From: DYRB01 sp963845265
GTDB lineage: Bacteria; Pseudomonadota; Gammaproteobacteria; Chromatiales; Chromatiaceae
Length of the DNA: 64,000 nucleotides
NCBI GenBank assembly: GCA_963845265.1
Contig: CAWJRN010000019.1
Span: 1-64,000, forward strand
Reading direction: 5' to 3'
This document shows, piece after piece, positions 23,382 to 32,865 of this stretch (position 1 is the first letter of the stretch; each line of letters starts with the position of its first letter). The notes under the pieces are model-generated. The model saw only the letters and a program-made list of their open reading frames with translations. It did not search any database and was not told the origin of the DNA. The position numbers and the translations under genes were made by a program.

Positions 23382-25478
23382 TCAATCGCGCATTGCAGCC
23401 TTGGGTCTCGCCGGCCTATCCAGGCGAATGGAGTCCGCGAGAATCCGAGCCGCCTCGTCGATCTGGATGCGCCCGATGACATCGCGCTCCTTTTCGACCG
23501 CATCCTCGTCCGGGTGCTCGTCGTCCGGGTCCACCGGGGTGATCCCCTGGCTGCGCAGGAAGACGTTTTTGTCATCCTCCAACACCTTCTCCCTGCGCGT
23601 GGTCTCGACCCGCCGGTCTTCTTCACGCAAAGAGACCGTCTTTTGGCCATCCAGCTCACCGAGCACCCGATTGCGGGCCAGGAGCATCTGGAAACCACCG
23701 TCCTGGCCGATGCGAGCATCGGAATTGCGCCGCAAGGCGGCCACATCGCGTTTCCCCTGCGCAGTATACCGGGCCGCCCGGATGGTCCCCCAAGGCAGGG
23801 CGTTATCCAAGGAGCGCTCGCCGTGCTTGGAGACGTCGCCCGCGGTCGGGAACTGGATGTCGGGCACCACCCCCTTGAGCTGGGTACTGCCACCGCTGAT
23901 GCGGAAGAATTCGGCCATGGTCAGGCGCAAACGGCCTAGGTCCTCGGTATCGCCGAGGACATAGCGATTGAGATCCACCAGGGTCTGCACCGTACCCTTG
24001 CCAAAGGTCGGTTCGCCGATGATGATCCCGCGCCCGTAATCCTGGATAGCACCGGCAAAGATCTCCGAGGCCGAGGCGCTCTCACGGTCTACCAACACAG
24101 CAAGAGGCCCAGTGTAAACGACGCCCGGATCGGGATCCTCCTCCACTTCCACCTTGCCGAAGGCATCCTTGACCTGAACTACTGGGCCAGTATCGATGAA
24201 CAGACCAGTCAGAGAAGTCGCCTCGGCGAGGGAACCGCCGCCGTTGCCGCGCAGGTCTACGACGATCCCGTCCACCCCCTCCCGGTTGAGGTCAGCGATG
24301 AGTACCCGCACGTCCCGGGTGGTGCTGCGGAAATCCTTATCACCCTCTGACTCGGCGCGGAAGTCCCGATAGAAGGCCGGGACCTCGATCACACCAATGC
24401 GGGTCTGGCCGGTCTTGTCCGGCTCCACCAGATAGGACTTGGCCGCCTGATCCTCGAGCTTGATCTCGTTGCGCACCAGGGAGACCTCGCGCGGGCGGCT
24501 GTCGGAACCGGTCGAGGGCTTGAGCAGTTGCAACCGGACCACCGACCCCTTAGGGCCGCGGATCTTGTCCACCACATCCTGCAGGCGCCAGCCGACCACA
24601 TCCTCCATAGGCCCGTCGAGACCTTGGGCGACACCAACGATACGGTCATCGGCGTGGACCATGCCCGAGTCCCGAGCCGGGCCGCCGGGGATGGTCCGCT
24701 GTACTGTGGTGTATTCGTTGTCCGCACGCAGCACCGCCCCGATGCCCTCTAAGGACAGGCGCATGCTGATATCGAAATTCTCCGAGCTGCTCGGAGACAT
24801 ATAGCTGGTATGGGGTTCCAGCGCCTCGGTGTAGGCATTGGCGAAGGTCTGGAACACGTCATCGCTGTCGAACTGGTCCACGCGCAGGCGCAACCCATCG
24901 TAACGCTTGCGCAACTGTTCACGAATCTTGGCGTCGTCCTTGTCCGCCAGCCTCAGACTGAGGAAGTCGTTCTTGACACGCTTGCGCCAGATTTCATCCA
25001 AGTCCGCCTCGCTCGCGGCCCAGGCGGCCTTGGAGCGATCGAACTCGTAGTCCTCCCGCGAGCTGAAGTCGAACCCCTTGTCGAGGAGTTCCAGCGCATA
25101 AGTCACACGCTCGTTCACCTGCTTGCGGTAGACACGGAAGATGTCGAATGCGATATCGAGCCTGCCCTCCTTCAGGTTGTCGTCCAAGCGACGGACTTTC
25201 GCCTCGAAACCGGCGACCTCGGACTTCAGGAAGAAGGACCGGTTCGGGTCCAGGGAGGTCAGATAGTTCTTCAGGATCTGCTCGGCAAACTTATCGTCGA
25301 GGGTCATGCGACGATAGTGGTATCGCTCGAGCACCTTGTTGATCACCATCGTTGCCTTCGCCTGACGCGGGTCCGGATAGAGGTCCGAGGCCGAGACCTG
25401 AGTAGGCCGCGATGCGGCGCAGGCGGAGAAAAGGGCCGCGAGAATCGCGACGACAAGGAACGGGAAACGAGGTGTCAT
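23382..25478 (-). CDS. prc: Carboxy-terminal processing protease (Prc/Tsp)
   Basis: The 698-residue periplasmic protease has a signal with a possible lipobox (LAALFSACAAS). An N-terminal helical domain, a PDZ domain (GIGAVLRADNEYTTVQR) and the serine protease core with GNGGGSLAEA follow. The Ser is in DRESASASEIFAGAIQDYG and the Lys in TFGKGTVQ, the Ser-Lys dyad of Tsp. The start at 25478 (MTPRFPFLV) is chosen for the signal peptide over the longer frame. It trims or degrades periplasmic proteins with nonpolar C-termini. Confidence 0.95.
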   Translation of the reverse strand: MTPRFPFLVVAILAALFSACAASRPTQVSASDLYPDPRQAKATMVINKVLERYHYRRMTLDDKFAEQILKNYLTSLDPNRSFFLKSEVAGFEAKVRRLDDNLKEGRLDIAFDIFRVYRKQVNERVTYALELLDKGFDFSSREDYEFDRSKAAWAASEADLDEIWRKRVKNDFLSLRLADKDDAKIREQLRKRYDGLRLRVDQFDSDDVFQTFANAYTEALEPHTSYMSPSSSENFDISMRLSLEGIGAVLRADNEYTTVQRTIPGGPARDSGMVHADDRIVGVAQGLDGPMEDVVGWRLQDVVDKIRGPKGSVVRLQLLKPSTGSDSRPREVSLVRNEIKLEDQAAKSYLVEPDKTGQTRIGVIEVPAFYRDFRAESEGDKDFRSTTRDVRVLIADLNREGVDGIVVDLRGNGGGSLAEATSLTGLFIDTGPVVQVKDAFGKVEVEEDPDPGVVYTGPLAVLVDRESASASEIFAGAIQDYGRGIIIGEPTFGKGTVQTLVDLNRYVLGDTEDLGRLRLTMAEFFRISGGSTQLKGVVPDIQFPTAGDVSKHGERSLDNALPWGTIRAARYTAQGKRDVAALRRNSDARIGQDGGFQMLLARNRVLGELDGQKTVSLREEDRRVETTRREKVLEDDKNVFLRSQGITPVDPDDEHPDEDAVEKERDVIGRIQIDEAARILADSIRLDRPARPKAAMRD

Positions 25479-25664
25479 AAGATTCGAGCTCAAACAAGTA
25501 CGCCCAAGGTCGGAATTGCCTTCAAACATCGGGCCAGAAACTGGTGGCCGAGCATCATTAATTCAATGGCTTGAGCGAAATCTGACCGTTGGGGAACCCC
25601 GTACCGGGCCAAAGCCAATGAAGGCGTTTCCCCCACGGGGCTGCCCGGCAGGCGCCATAGGCGA

Positions 25665-26936
25665 TCACTTAAGTTTGCCAATACCCAGCATCTTCAGGAT
25701 GTACTTCTCGTAGATCGGCTCTGAGGTACCCTTCTTCATCTTGCGGATGAAGTACTTCTCGAAGGCGATCTTGGCCATGTGCACCCACTTGCCCTTCTTG
25801 AACCAGGCAACGTTGCGTGGCGGAATCTGCGGCAAGGCCACGAAGGCCGCGCCCGTATCGCCCATATCGGCCAGACAGATGGCATTCCAGGTGGCCAGGG
25901 TAGTGCCCTCCTTGCCGTTGAGTTCATCAGAGATGTTATGGACCAGGGCCGTCACCATGGACTCGATCATGTAGCCGGTCTTGGGCGCACCGGTCGGGAC
26001 CGCGGTCGTCTCCACCGGCGGAATGGCGATACAAACTCCGGCCGAATAGATGTTCTTGTAGGTCGGGTTACGCTGATGGTCGTCCACGAAGACGAAGCCG
26101 CGAGGATTGCACAGGCCCTCGACCTTGGCAACAGCATCGGAGCCCTTGAATGCCGGCAACATCATGGAATACTTGAACGGCAACTCCAGATCCTTGAGCT
26201 TGTGGCCCGCATCGTCGTACTGCTCCACAAACATCTTGCCCGCCTCGACCTTGATCACCTTGGCGTTGGTGACCCACTTGATGTCGTGGGAGCGCATATC
26301 GCTTTCCAGGAAACCCTTGGAGTCGCCCACACCACCGAGTCCCAGGTGTCCGATGTATGGCTCCGAGGTCACGAAGGTCATGGGGACCTTGTCGCGCATC
26401 TTGCGCTTGCGCAGGTCCGAATCGAGGATGAAGGCATACTCGTAGGCCGGCCCGAAGCAGCTGGCGAAGGGCATGGCACCAACGATGACGTGTCCGGGGG
26501 CTTCCAGAAATGCCTGGTAGTCCTTGTAGGCCTGCTCAGCGTGATCGACCGTACAAATGGAATGGGTGAAGCCGCCGTCGGGACCGGCACCTTCCACCTC
26601 TTCGAAGGCCAGGCGCGGCCCCGTCGCGATGACCAGATAGTCGTATTGCACCGTGGTGCCGTCGGCCAAGGTCAGTTGGCTAGCCTTCGCGTCGATCGCG
26701 TCGCAGCGCTGGGCAATGAAATCGATCCCCTTGCGCTCCAGATGGGGACGGATGTCGAAGGTGATACTGGCACGATCACGCCAACCCACGGCCAACCAAG
26801 GGTTGGAGGGCACAAACTGGAAATAATCCCGCTCGTTGATGACGGTGATACGGTGGTCGTTACCCAACTCCGCCCGCAACTCATAAGCAGCGGGCATACC
26901 GCCCGTGCCAGCGCCAAGTACGACAATATGTGCCAT
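25665..26936 (-). CDS. Sulfide:quinone oxidoreductase family flavoprotein
   Basis: The 423-residue FAD protein has the dinucleotide motif VVLGAGTGGMPAA at the N-terminus and VIATGP in the middle. Cysteines at 128, 160 and 354 fall where the three redox-active cysteines of characterised SQRs lie (128, 160, 356 in the Acidithiobacillus enzyme). It would oxidise sulfide at the membrane and reduce quinone. Amphipathic C-terminal helices (KIAFEKYFIRKMKKG) could anchor it. The gene is alone on its strand. The SQR subtype cannot be fixed by eye, and a flavocytochrome-c-like or other relative is the alternative. Confidence 0.8.
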   Translation of the reverse strand: MAHIVVLGAGTGGMPAAYELRAELGNDHRITVINERDYFQFVPSNPWLAVGWRDRASITFDIRPHLERKGIDFIAQRCDAIDAKASQLTLADGTTVQYDYLVIATGPRLAFEEVEGAGPDGGFTHSICTVDHAEQAYKDYQAFLEAPGHVIVGAMPFASCFGPAYEYAFILDSDLRKRKMRDKVPMTFVTSEPYIGHLGLGGVGDSKGFLESDMRSHDIKWVTNAKVIKVEAGKMFVEQYDDAGHKLKDLELPFKYSMMLPAFKGSDAVAKVEGLCNPRGFVFVDDHQRNPTYKNIYSAGVCIAIPPVETTAVPTGAPKTGYMIESMVTALVHNISDELNGKEGTTLATWNAICLADMGDTGAAFVALPQIPPRNVAWFKKGKWVHMAKIAFEKYFIRKMKKGTSEPIYEKYILKMLGIGKLK

Positions 26937-27357
26937 CTACCCGATCCTCTGATGAAATTTCTGAATTGAGCGGCTTACGCCGCCGACTACCGATGCGCCC
27001 CACTTAGCGAGCATAGAGCGGATGGTGACGCCGAACGCCTAGCATGCTTTTCTGCCGAGCCGACCTTGGGTTCCGATAAAAGTGCCGTTCGAACACGCAT
27101 CCAAGACGGCCGCCCAAGGCCAACCAACACGACAGCGTCGGTGGGCAGCCCCCAACCGGAAAATCCTGGACCGCTCGCTACGCCGATGGTGTTGCCGGGA
27201 CGGGTCGGGGCGACAGGCCCAAGCAACGGGGCGGGGGCGCCCTGGTACCATCCTAGGTATAGCTGGCCACGGTTCTTATTTTTCGCCGAAATCTTAATAT
27301 AAACAGCGCAACCCTGCGTGCCTCATTTCTGCCCGGAGGTCGACCCACGGACAGGCG
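26937..27357. other. Intergenic region upstream of the SQR gene
   Basis: These 421 bases hold no ORF with family resemblance. The promoter of the minus-strand SQR gene should lie in the right part of the first 100 bases. An AT-rich stretch at 27270-27303 follows the cysteine-cluster gene end. Nothing else seen. Confidence 0.4.
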
Positions 27358-28011
27358 TCAACTCGGGCGCATCTGCTGGTCGGCGGCGTGCCGCGCATCC
27401 GCCGCCGCCATCCGCCCCGCCAGCTTGCCCCAGTCGAGACTCTGCAAGACCTTGGCAAGGGCATGCAGACGCCCAGTCTTGATGGCATTGCGCCGCTCGT
27501 TGCGCCCGGAGACGCCATAGAAGGGCAGCATCCGATCAAAGGCCTCGTCCGCGAAGCGGCGAATGGGGGTGAGCACGTCACCGCGCCGGCTGTGGAAGGC
27601 ATCCTCGCCCTCGGCACAGACCCGATCAAAAACGTTGAACTGTCGGCAGGCAATGGGCCTCATGGCATGGACCGCGCAACTACCTTCGACCAGGAAGGGA
27701 CAGGGCTGTCCGACCGCGTGGCTTTCCAGCTGCGCAGCGACGCGCCCCCGCGTGGGTCCCTCCAATCGTTCCGTGCAATACCAATAGAGGCCCATCAACT
27801 CCAGGGGATACACCGGGATCGTCAGGTGCGACCGACAGCAGGCGGAACAACCGTTGGCGCAAGCGAGCCGCCTGCCCTGGCGCTCCTCCCGACCCACGCC
27901 CTCCTGCACGCCCCGATCGATGATGTGGTAGGCATCCAGCAGGGGCCCCAACCAGGACAAGCGCTCCTCGTCACGAAAGCGCAGGCGCCGCGGGGCCGGA
28001 TAATCGGACAT
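27358..28011 (-). CDS. YkgJ-type cysteine cluster protein
   Basis: The 217-residue protein carries CANGCSACCRSHL near residue 52, then CPFLVEGSCAVHAMRPIACR, the cysteine pattern of the YkgJ (UPF0153) family, which is thought to bind zinc or an iron-sulfur cluster. The start overlaps the stop of def by one base, so it is the last gene of the minus-strand cluster that begins with mcl. Its function is unknown. Confidence 0.85.
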   Translation of the reverse strand: MSDYPAPRRLRFRDEERLSWLGPLLDAYHIIDRGVQEGVGREERQGRRLACANGCSACCRSHLTIPVYPLELMGLYWYCTERLEGPTRGRVAAQLESHAVGQPCPFLVEGSCAVHAMRPIACRQFNVFDRVCAEGEDAFHSRRGDVLTPIRRFADEAFDRMLPFYGVSGRNERRNAIKTGRLHALAKVLQSLDWGKLAGRMAAADARHAADQQMRPS

Positions 28012-28562
28012 CAGGCGCCGGACCCGGCGCCAGGTTTGGCGGCCGACTTTGCTGCCCCCTTGTTCGCGTAGACCTTACGCTGAAAAAGATCGGTACGCCG
28101 ACTAACCACCCGATCCACAAACAGCATTCCATCGAGGTGGTCGAGCTCGTGCTGAACGGCGCGTGCCTCGAAACCCTCCATCTCGAAGGACAGGGGCCCA
28201 CCATCCGGCGCCTGAGCGGTCAGGCGGATGCGCGTCGCCCGGATCACGTTGCCGGTGTAATCCGGTACCGAAAGGCAACCCTCACGGCCGATGTCATAAC
28301 CCTCCCAGTGTTCGATCTCCGGGTTCACCAGGATCAGGTGGCCGTGATTGGCAACGCCCTTCTTGGTCGATACGTCAACGATGACGACCCGTTCGAACCA
28401 GCCGATCTGGGGGGCGGCGATACCGACCGCCGCGGGTCCCGCCAGGCGGGTCTCCTCCAGCTCCGCAATGGCAAACCGCAAGGCCGCATCGAAACGCTCG
28501 ACCTCGGTGGATACCTGTTTGAGGCGTTCATCCGGGAGTTTGAGAATGTCGCGAACTGCCAT
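28011..28562 (-). CDS. def: Peptide deformylase
   Basis: The 183-residue metalloenzyme removes the formyl group from nascent N-terminal methionine. The three motifs are present as GPAAVGIAAPQIG, REGCLSVPD and VQHELDHLDG, giving the metal ligands Cys, His, His and the catalytic Glu. Spacing to the upstream ACT-domain gene is 4 bases. Because it is not next to fmt, it is probably an additional deformylase copy; the main one would lie elsewhere. Confidence 0.92.
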   Translation of the reverse strand: MAVRDILKLPDERLKQVSTEVERFDAALRFAIAELEETRLAGPAAVGIAAPQIGWFERVVIVDVSTKKGVANHGHLILVNPEIEHWEGYDIGREGCLSVPDYTGNVIRATRIRLTAQAPDGGPLSFEMEGFEARAVQHELDHLDGMLFVDRVVSRRTDLFQRKVYANKGAAKSAAKPGAGSGA

Positions 28563-28566
28563 GACC

Positions 28567-29088
28567 CTAGCCGATCAAGGTCTCGACCGGGGCGATATCC
28601 ACCGCAATTCCCTGGGAACGCAGACCGGAGACCGCCTCGCGCAGGGCCTCGACGGTCTGCTCTGAACAACCCTGAATCTGCATGATGTAGACGGGTTGCT
28701 CGGCATCGCCGGCAACGTCGGACTCGAGTTCGAGGATATTGAAACCGGTCTGGGCCAGCGCGCCGGTCACCGCGGCGACGATGCCGGCGCGGTCAGCGCC
28801 CATCACCCGCACCTGGATGTTCGGCACTAGGTGGCGATGCAGCCCACCCCCGGCCGGGTCCAAGTGGAAGCGCAGGCCCAGCTCCGTAGCTACCGGGGCG
28901 AGCACGCCCTCAAGATCAGCGGTGGAACCTTCCCCTGAGACCATCAGCATGATGGTGAAACTGCCCCCCAGGCGGATCATGGACGCCTCGCCCAGATTGC
29001 ACCCGGCCTCGGTCAGGGCCGCAGTCACCCGGGCCACGATCCCCGGTCGGTCCTCGCCGACCAGGGTCAACATCTGCCAGTCGCTCAA
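28567..29088 (-). CDS. GcvR-like tandem ACT-domain protein
   Basis: The 173-residue protein has two ACT domains, LTLVGEDRPGIVARVTAAL at the start and VMGADRAGIVAAVTGALAQ near residue 95. This is the layout of GcvR, which in E. coli binds glycine and controls GcvA, the glycine cleavage regulator. It sits in the minus-strand cluster between the malyl-CoA genes and def. Malyl-CoA cleavage yields glyoxylate, which is readily converted to glycine, so a glycine-sensing role is plausible but only inferred. Confidence 0.8.
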   Translation of the reverse strand: MSDWQMLTLVGEDRPGIVARVTAALTEAGCNLGEASMIRLGGSFTIMLMVSGEGSTADLEGVLAPVATELGLRFHLDPAGGGLHRHLVPNIQVRVMGADRAGIVAAVTGALAQTGFNILELESDVAGDAEQPVYIMQIQGCSEQTVEALREAVSGLRSQGIAVDIAPVETLIG

Positions 29089-29210
29089 ATTGGCACCTCG
29101 TTGGGCCGGCGGCCCTTGGATTGGATCTCGTTGGCATGCGCCCGCTCGACGCCGCGCGGAGCAGCATGCCGCGGATTTTCGCCGATGTACAGCGTGGCCG
29201 TCCCTGTTGG

Positions 29211-30101
29211 CTAGGAACCCGCGGGCACGACGGAGTCCAAGGCCGCCTGCACCGCCGCACCGATCGCCGCTGGGTTCTCGGCGATGTGGACGCCCAGGTC
29301 CGCCATCAGGGTCATCTTGGCCCGTGCCGTATCGGCCTCGCCGGCGATGATGGCCCCCGCGTGACCCATCCGCCGCCCCGGCGGGGCCGAGACCCCGGCG
29401 ATGTAGGCGACCACCGGCTTGCTCATGTGCTCACGCGCCCAGCGGGCCGCGTCCACCTCCTGGGAGCCGCCGATCTCGCCGATCATCAGCACCGCATCCG
29501 TATCCGGGTCCCCTTCGAAGGCGGCAAGTGCGGTCACGAAGTCGCAGCCGTTGATGGGATCGCCGCCGATACTCAGGGCCGTGGACTGACCGAGACCCAG
29601 GGCGTTCATCTGCTCCACCGCCTCGTAGTTGAGGGTGCCGGAACGCGACACGACACCCACCCGACCGGGTTGGTAGATGTGCGAGGGCATGATGCCCACC
29701 TTGCACTGGCCCGGGGTGATGATGCCCGCCGTGTTGGGGCCGATGATCACGGAGTCGTGCCCCACCAGATAACGCTTCACCCGCATCATGTCCTGCACCG
29801 GCACACCGTCGGCGATGACCACGATGACCCGGATACCCGCGTCGATGGCCTCCATAACCGCGTCCGCGGCGAAGGGTGGTGGCACGAAGATGCCGGAGAC
29901 GTTCGCTCCGGTGGCCTCGACCGCCTGCTCCACCGTGTGAAAGACCGGCCGCTCCAGGTGAGTCATGCCACCCTTGCCCGGAGTCACACCGGCGACGACA
30001 TTGGTCCCCCCGGTCATGGACTCTTGAGCATGGAAGCTCGCATGTTGGCCGGTGAAGCCCTGGATGAGCACCCGTGAGCTGCGATCGATGAAGATGCTCA
30101 T
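29211..30101 (-). CDS. mtkB: Malate thiokinase-like CoA ligase, alpha subunit (SucD family)
   Basis: The 296-residue protein begins MSIFIDRSSRVLIQGFTG and has the CoA-binding Rossmann part (NVVAGVTPGKGG), VGPNTAGIITPG and the phospho-histidine loop GRRMGHAGAI. It belongs to the SucD/MtkB family of ATP-dependent CoA ligases. The ATG lies within the 3' end of the beta subunit gene (ATGA overlap). Placement behind malyl-CoA lyase and the wording of several motifs point to malate thiokinase rather than succinyl-CoA synthetase. Succinyl-CoA synthetase remains the alternative. Confidence 0.75.
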   Translation of the reverse strand: MSIFIDRSSRVLIQGFTGQHASFHAQESMTGGTNVVAGVTPGKGGMTHLERPVFHTVEQAVEATGANVSGIFVPPPFAADAVMEAIDAGIRVIVVIADGVPVQDMMRVKRYLVGHDSVIIGPNTAGIITPGQCKVGIMPSHIYQPGRVGVVSRSGTLNYEAVEQMNALGLGQSTALSIGGDPINGCDFVTALAAFEGDPDTDAVLMIGEIGGSQEVDAARWAREHMSKPVVAYIAGVSAPPGRRMGHAGAIIAGEADTARAKMTLMADLGVHIAENPAAIGAAVQAALDSVVPAGS

Positions 30102-31273
30102 GTTCCTACCCCCTTCAGTGCCCCGATCGCCTTGGCGGCGCCGTCGTCCAGATTGTTCGCGTCGATATAGCTCAGGCCGGAGTCGGCCAGGATGGCACGC
30201 CCCGCCTCCACGTTGGTCCCGGCCAGACGCACCACCACGGGCACCCGGATATGCTGATCCCTGATGGCCTGAACGATGCCCTTGGCCACCCAATCGCAAC
30301 GGTTGATGCCGGCGAAGATATTGAGCAGGATGACCCTGACGTTGGGGTCCTCCAGCACGATGCGGAAGGCATTGGCGATCTTGTCCGGCGAGGCGCCGCC
30401 GCCCACGTCCAGAAAGTTCGCCGGTCGCCCGCCGCGCCGGGCAATGGCGTCCATGGTAGCCATCGCCAGGCCGGCGCCGTTGACGATGCAGCCGACATCC
30501 CCGTCCAGGGCGATGTAGTTGAGCCCATGACCGCTGGCCTCCACCTCCTTTGGGTCCTCTTCGTCGAAGTCCCGCATATCGGCGACGTCGGTGCGCCGGT
30601 ACAGGGCGTTGCCGTCGAAGCTCATCTTTGCGTCCAGGGCGATGAGTTGCTCGCCGCTGACCACGGCCAGCGGATTGATCTCGGCCATGAGGGCATCCTT
30701 GTCCCGAAAGCAGCGATAGAGACGCTTCATCAGCTTCACTGCCTGGGGCATGAGCTTCTTGCTGCCCAGGCCGATGCGGGCGGCGATCTTGCGGCACTGG
30801 AAATCCAGCAGACCCACCGCCGGGTCCACCGACTCGCGGATCACCTTGGCGGGCTCGGTTCGGGCCACCTCCTCGATATCCATCCCTCCGGCGGAGGACG
30901 CGATGATGGTGATGCGCTGCGTGGACCGGTTGATCAGCAGCCCCAGGTAATATTCGCCGGTGATGGTGCTAGCCTCTTCCACCAGCACGCGCTGGACCAG
31001 CCGCCCGCCGGGCCCGGTCTGGGGCGTCACCAGATGGCTGCCGATGAGTTCGTCGGCCGCCTGGCGGACCCGCTCCGGGGTGTCCACCACCTTGACGCCG
31101 CCACCCTTGCCGCGGCCGCCGGCATGGATCTGGGCCTTCACCACCCAGCGCTCGCCGCCGATCTCCTCGGCCGCCGCCTCCGCGTGGGCATCCGAATGCA
31201 CCACGCGCCCCTCGGGCACAGGCACGCCGAACTGCCGCAGCATGGCCTTGGCCTGATACTCATGAATGTTCAC
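30098..31273 (-). CDS. mtkA: Malate thiokinase-like CoA ligase, beta subunit (SucC family)
   Basis: The 391-residue ATP-grasp subunit starts MNIHEYQAKAMLRQFGVPVP and has the beta-subunit core (KAQIHAGGRGKGGGV, INPLAVVSGEQLIALDAK, FLDVGGGASPDKI, INIFAGINRCDWVA-like). PAVGLLDFQCRKI and NALYRRTDVADMRD resemble MtkA of serine-cycle methylotrophs more than SucC, as far as I can recall these families. Together with the alpha subunit it would make malyl-CoA from malate, ATP and CoA. It lies 219 bases downstream of malyl-CoA lyase on the same strand. Confidence 0.75.
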   Translation of the reverse strand: MNIHEYQAKAMLRQFGVPVPEGRVVHSDAHAEAAAEEIGGERWVVKAQIHAGGRGKGGGVKVVDTPERVRQAADELIGSHLVTPQTGPGGRLVQRVLVEEASTITGEYYLGLLINRSTQRITIIASSAGGMDIEEVARTEPAKVIRESVDPAVGLLDFQCRKIAARIGLGSKKLMPQAVKLMKRLYRCFRDKDALMAEINPLAVVSGEQLIALDAKMSFDGNALYRRTDVADMRDFDEEDPKEVEASGHGLNYIALDGDVGCIVNGAGLAMATMDAIARRGGRPANFLDVGGGASPDKIANAFRIVLEDPNVRVILLNIFAGINRCDWVAKGIVQAIRDQHIRVPVVVRLAGTNVEAGRAILADSGLSYIDANNLDDGAAKAIGALKGVGT

Positions 31274-31492
31274 GAACCGTCCTCCTCGTCGCGGCTGCAG
31301 GGCCGCAATCTATTCATACCCATCGCCCGCGGATTTCCAGTTTCTGGAAGGACGAAGATCTCTGTTTCCAAAGTCTTTTCTTAACACTTAAAACCTAAGA
31401 CTTAAGACTGATCGGTATATCGTTTTTTCGAGCCCGAGCATGTCACGCGAAGCCGCACAAACGCGGGCATCCGGCAACACCGACCGGGGCGT

Positions 31493-32461
31493 TCAGTCCG
31501 AGGTCTGTGCCTGGATCTGCTCCACCTTGGCGATTAGCATCTCTGCCTGACGGATGGAGGCGGCATCGATCATGCGGCCATCCAGGGACACAGCGCCTTT
31601 GCCGGCGGCACGCGCAGCGGCCAACTCAACCAGGATGCGTCGGGCGCGGACGACCTCCTTCTCCGGTGGGGTGAAGACCTGGTTGGCCAGGGCCACCTGT
31701 GACGGATGGATCGCCCACTTGCCTTCCCCGCCCAGGGCCGCAAAGGCCTGGGCCACCGCCAGGAAGCCGTCCGGATCAGAGAAATCGCCGTAGGGACCAT
31801 CGATGGGACGCAGGCCATTGGCCCGACAAGCAGCGATGATGCGGGACATGGCGAAATGCCACTGATCGCCCCAGTAGAAGGTGCGGCTGCCCGACCCGTC
31901 CGCATCCGCCAGCACCCCATAGTGCGGGTTGGCCCCGCCCATCTGAGTAGTACGCGCCTGCACCGAAGCGGCATAGTCCGCCACGCCGAAGACCATGGCC
32001 TCCAGACGCTCCGGGCAGGTCTCGGCGATACGCTCCACGTTGGCCATGCCCGCGGCAGTCTCGATCAGCACATGGATATTGATGGGTGCGAAGCCTTTGG
32101 CCTGCTCGATCTGATCCAGCAAGGTGGCGACGAACAGGATGTCCGCCGGTCGCCCGACCTTGGGGATCAGGATGGTGTCCAGCTTGTCGCCGGCCGCCTC
32201 CACCACCTCCACGATATCGCGGTAGCAGTAATGCGTGTCCAGACCGTTGATGCGGATCGACACGGAGCACCCAGACCAGTCCTGGGTGTTGAGGGCCTGG
32301 ATGATATTGGCCCGCGCCTGCCCCTTGTCGTCCGGCGCCACCGCGTCCTCCAGATCCAGAAACACTACATCCGCCCCCAGGGTCGGGGCCTTCTCCATCA
32401 TGCGGGGGTTGCTCCCCGGCACCGCCAACTCGCTGCGGTGCAGCCGGTTCTTGATCGCCAT
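31493..32461 (-). CDS. mcl: L-malyl-CoA / beta-methylmalyl-CoA lyase
   Basis: The 322-residue HpcH/CitE-type aldolase starts MAIKNRLHRSELAVPGSNPR and closely follows bacterial malyl-CoA lyases. It has VFLDLEDAVAPDDK with the Mg-binding acidic residues, SIRINGLDTHYCYRD, TILIPKVGRPAD, VLIETAAGMANVERI, FGVADYAAS, IDGPYGDFSDPDG and GKWAIHPSQ. It would split malyl-CoA into acetyl-CoA and glyoxylate, or run the reverse condensation. As first gene of the minus-strand cluster it pairs functionally with the ligase subunits at 29211-31273. Confidence 0.88.
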   Translation of the reverse strand: MAIKNRLHRSELAVPGSNPRMMEKAPTLGADVVFLDLEDAVAPDDKGQARANIIQALNTQDWSGCSVSIRINGLDTHYCYRDIVEVVEAAGDKLDTILIPKVGRPADILFVATLLDQIEQAKGFAPINIHVLIETAAGMANVERIAETCPERLEAMVFGVADYAASVQARTTQMGGANPHYGVLADADGSGSRTFYWGDQWHFAMSRIIAACRANGLRPIDGPYGDFSDPDGFLAVAQAFAALGGEGKWAIHPSQVALANQVFTPPEKEVVRARRILVELAAARAAGKGAVSLDGRMIDAASIRQAEMLIAKVEQIQAQTSD

Positions 32462-32865
32462 CGCCGTCCAACCTCATAAAATGCAATGTTTAGTATTGAA
32501 AGGCGCAACGGTAAGGCCTTTCGGTCGCCACGTAAACCGGGCGCCGACCCAGGCGCACGACGCAGAAGGCTTATCCTCTCTGCGGGCGCATCTGTTCGAC
32601 CCCCTAATCCCATGAGGGGGGAGATGACTGGGCTGAGGGGGGCTGAGCTCTTGCCGGAGCTCGACTTTGCACGGAAGCCCGCGCCAAGAGCGCGAGGGGG
32701 GCTGAATGGTGACTGCGGACGCGCCGACCTCGTTGTCGCCGAGCGGCTGCGAGCGACCAGGCCGTTATAGGCCAACGGCCCTGATCGATCGCGGAGTTCG
32801 GCCGACACGACCGTCAAGGCCTAAAAGGCCGGCGGTAGCGCCTGCGCCGCCACCGCCGCCGGGGC
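32462..32865. other. Intergenic region upstream of mcl
   Basis: These 404 bases contain no recognised gene. Short ORFs on both strands have no family features. The promoter of the mcl cluster is expected near 32470-32520, where the sequence is less GC-rich. AAGGCCTAAAAGGCC near 32818 is a small palindrome just beyond the DUF2189 gene end. Confidence 0.4.

Noticed and set aside
29211..31273. Succinyl-CoA synthetase sucCD
   Set aside because: Kept only as the alternative. Linkage to malyl-CoA lyase and MtkA-like wording favour malate thiokinase, though the decision needs a tree.
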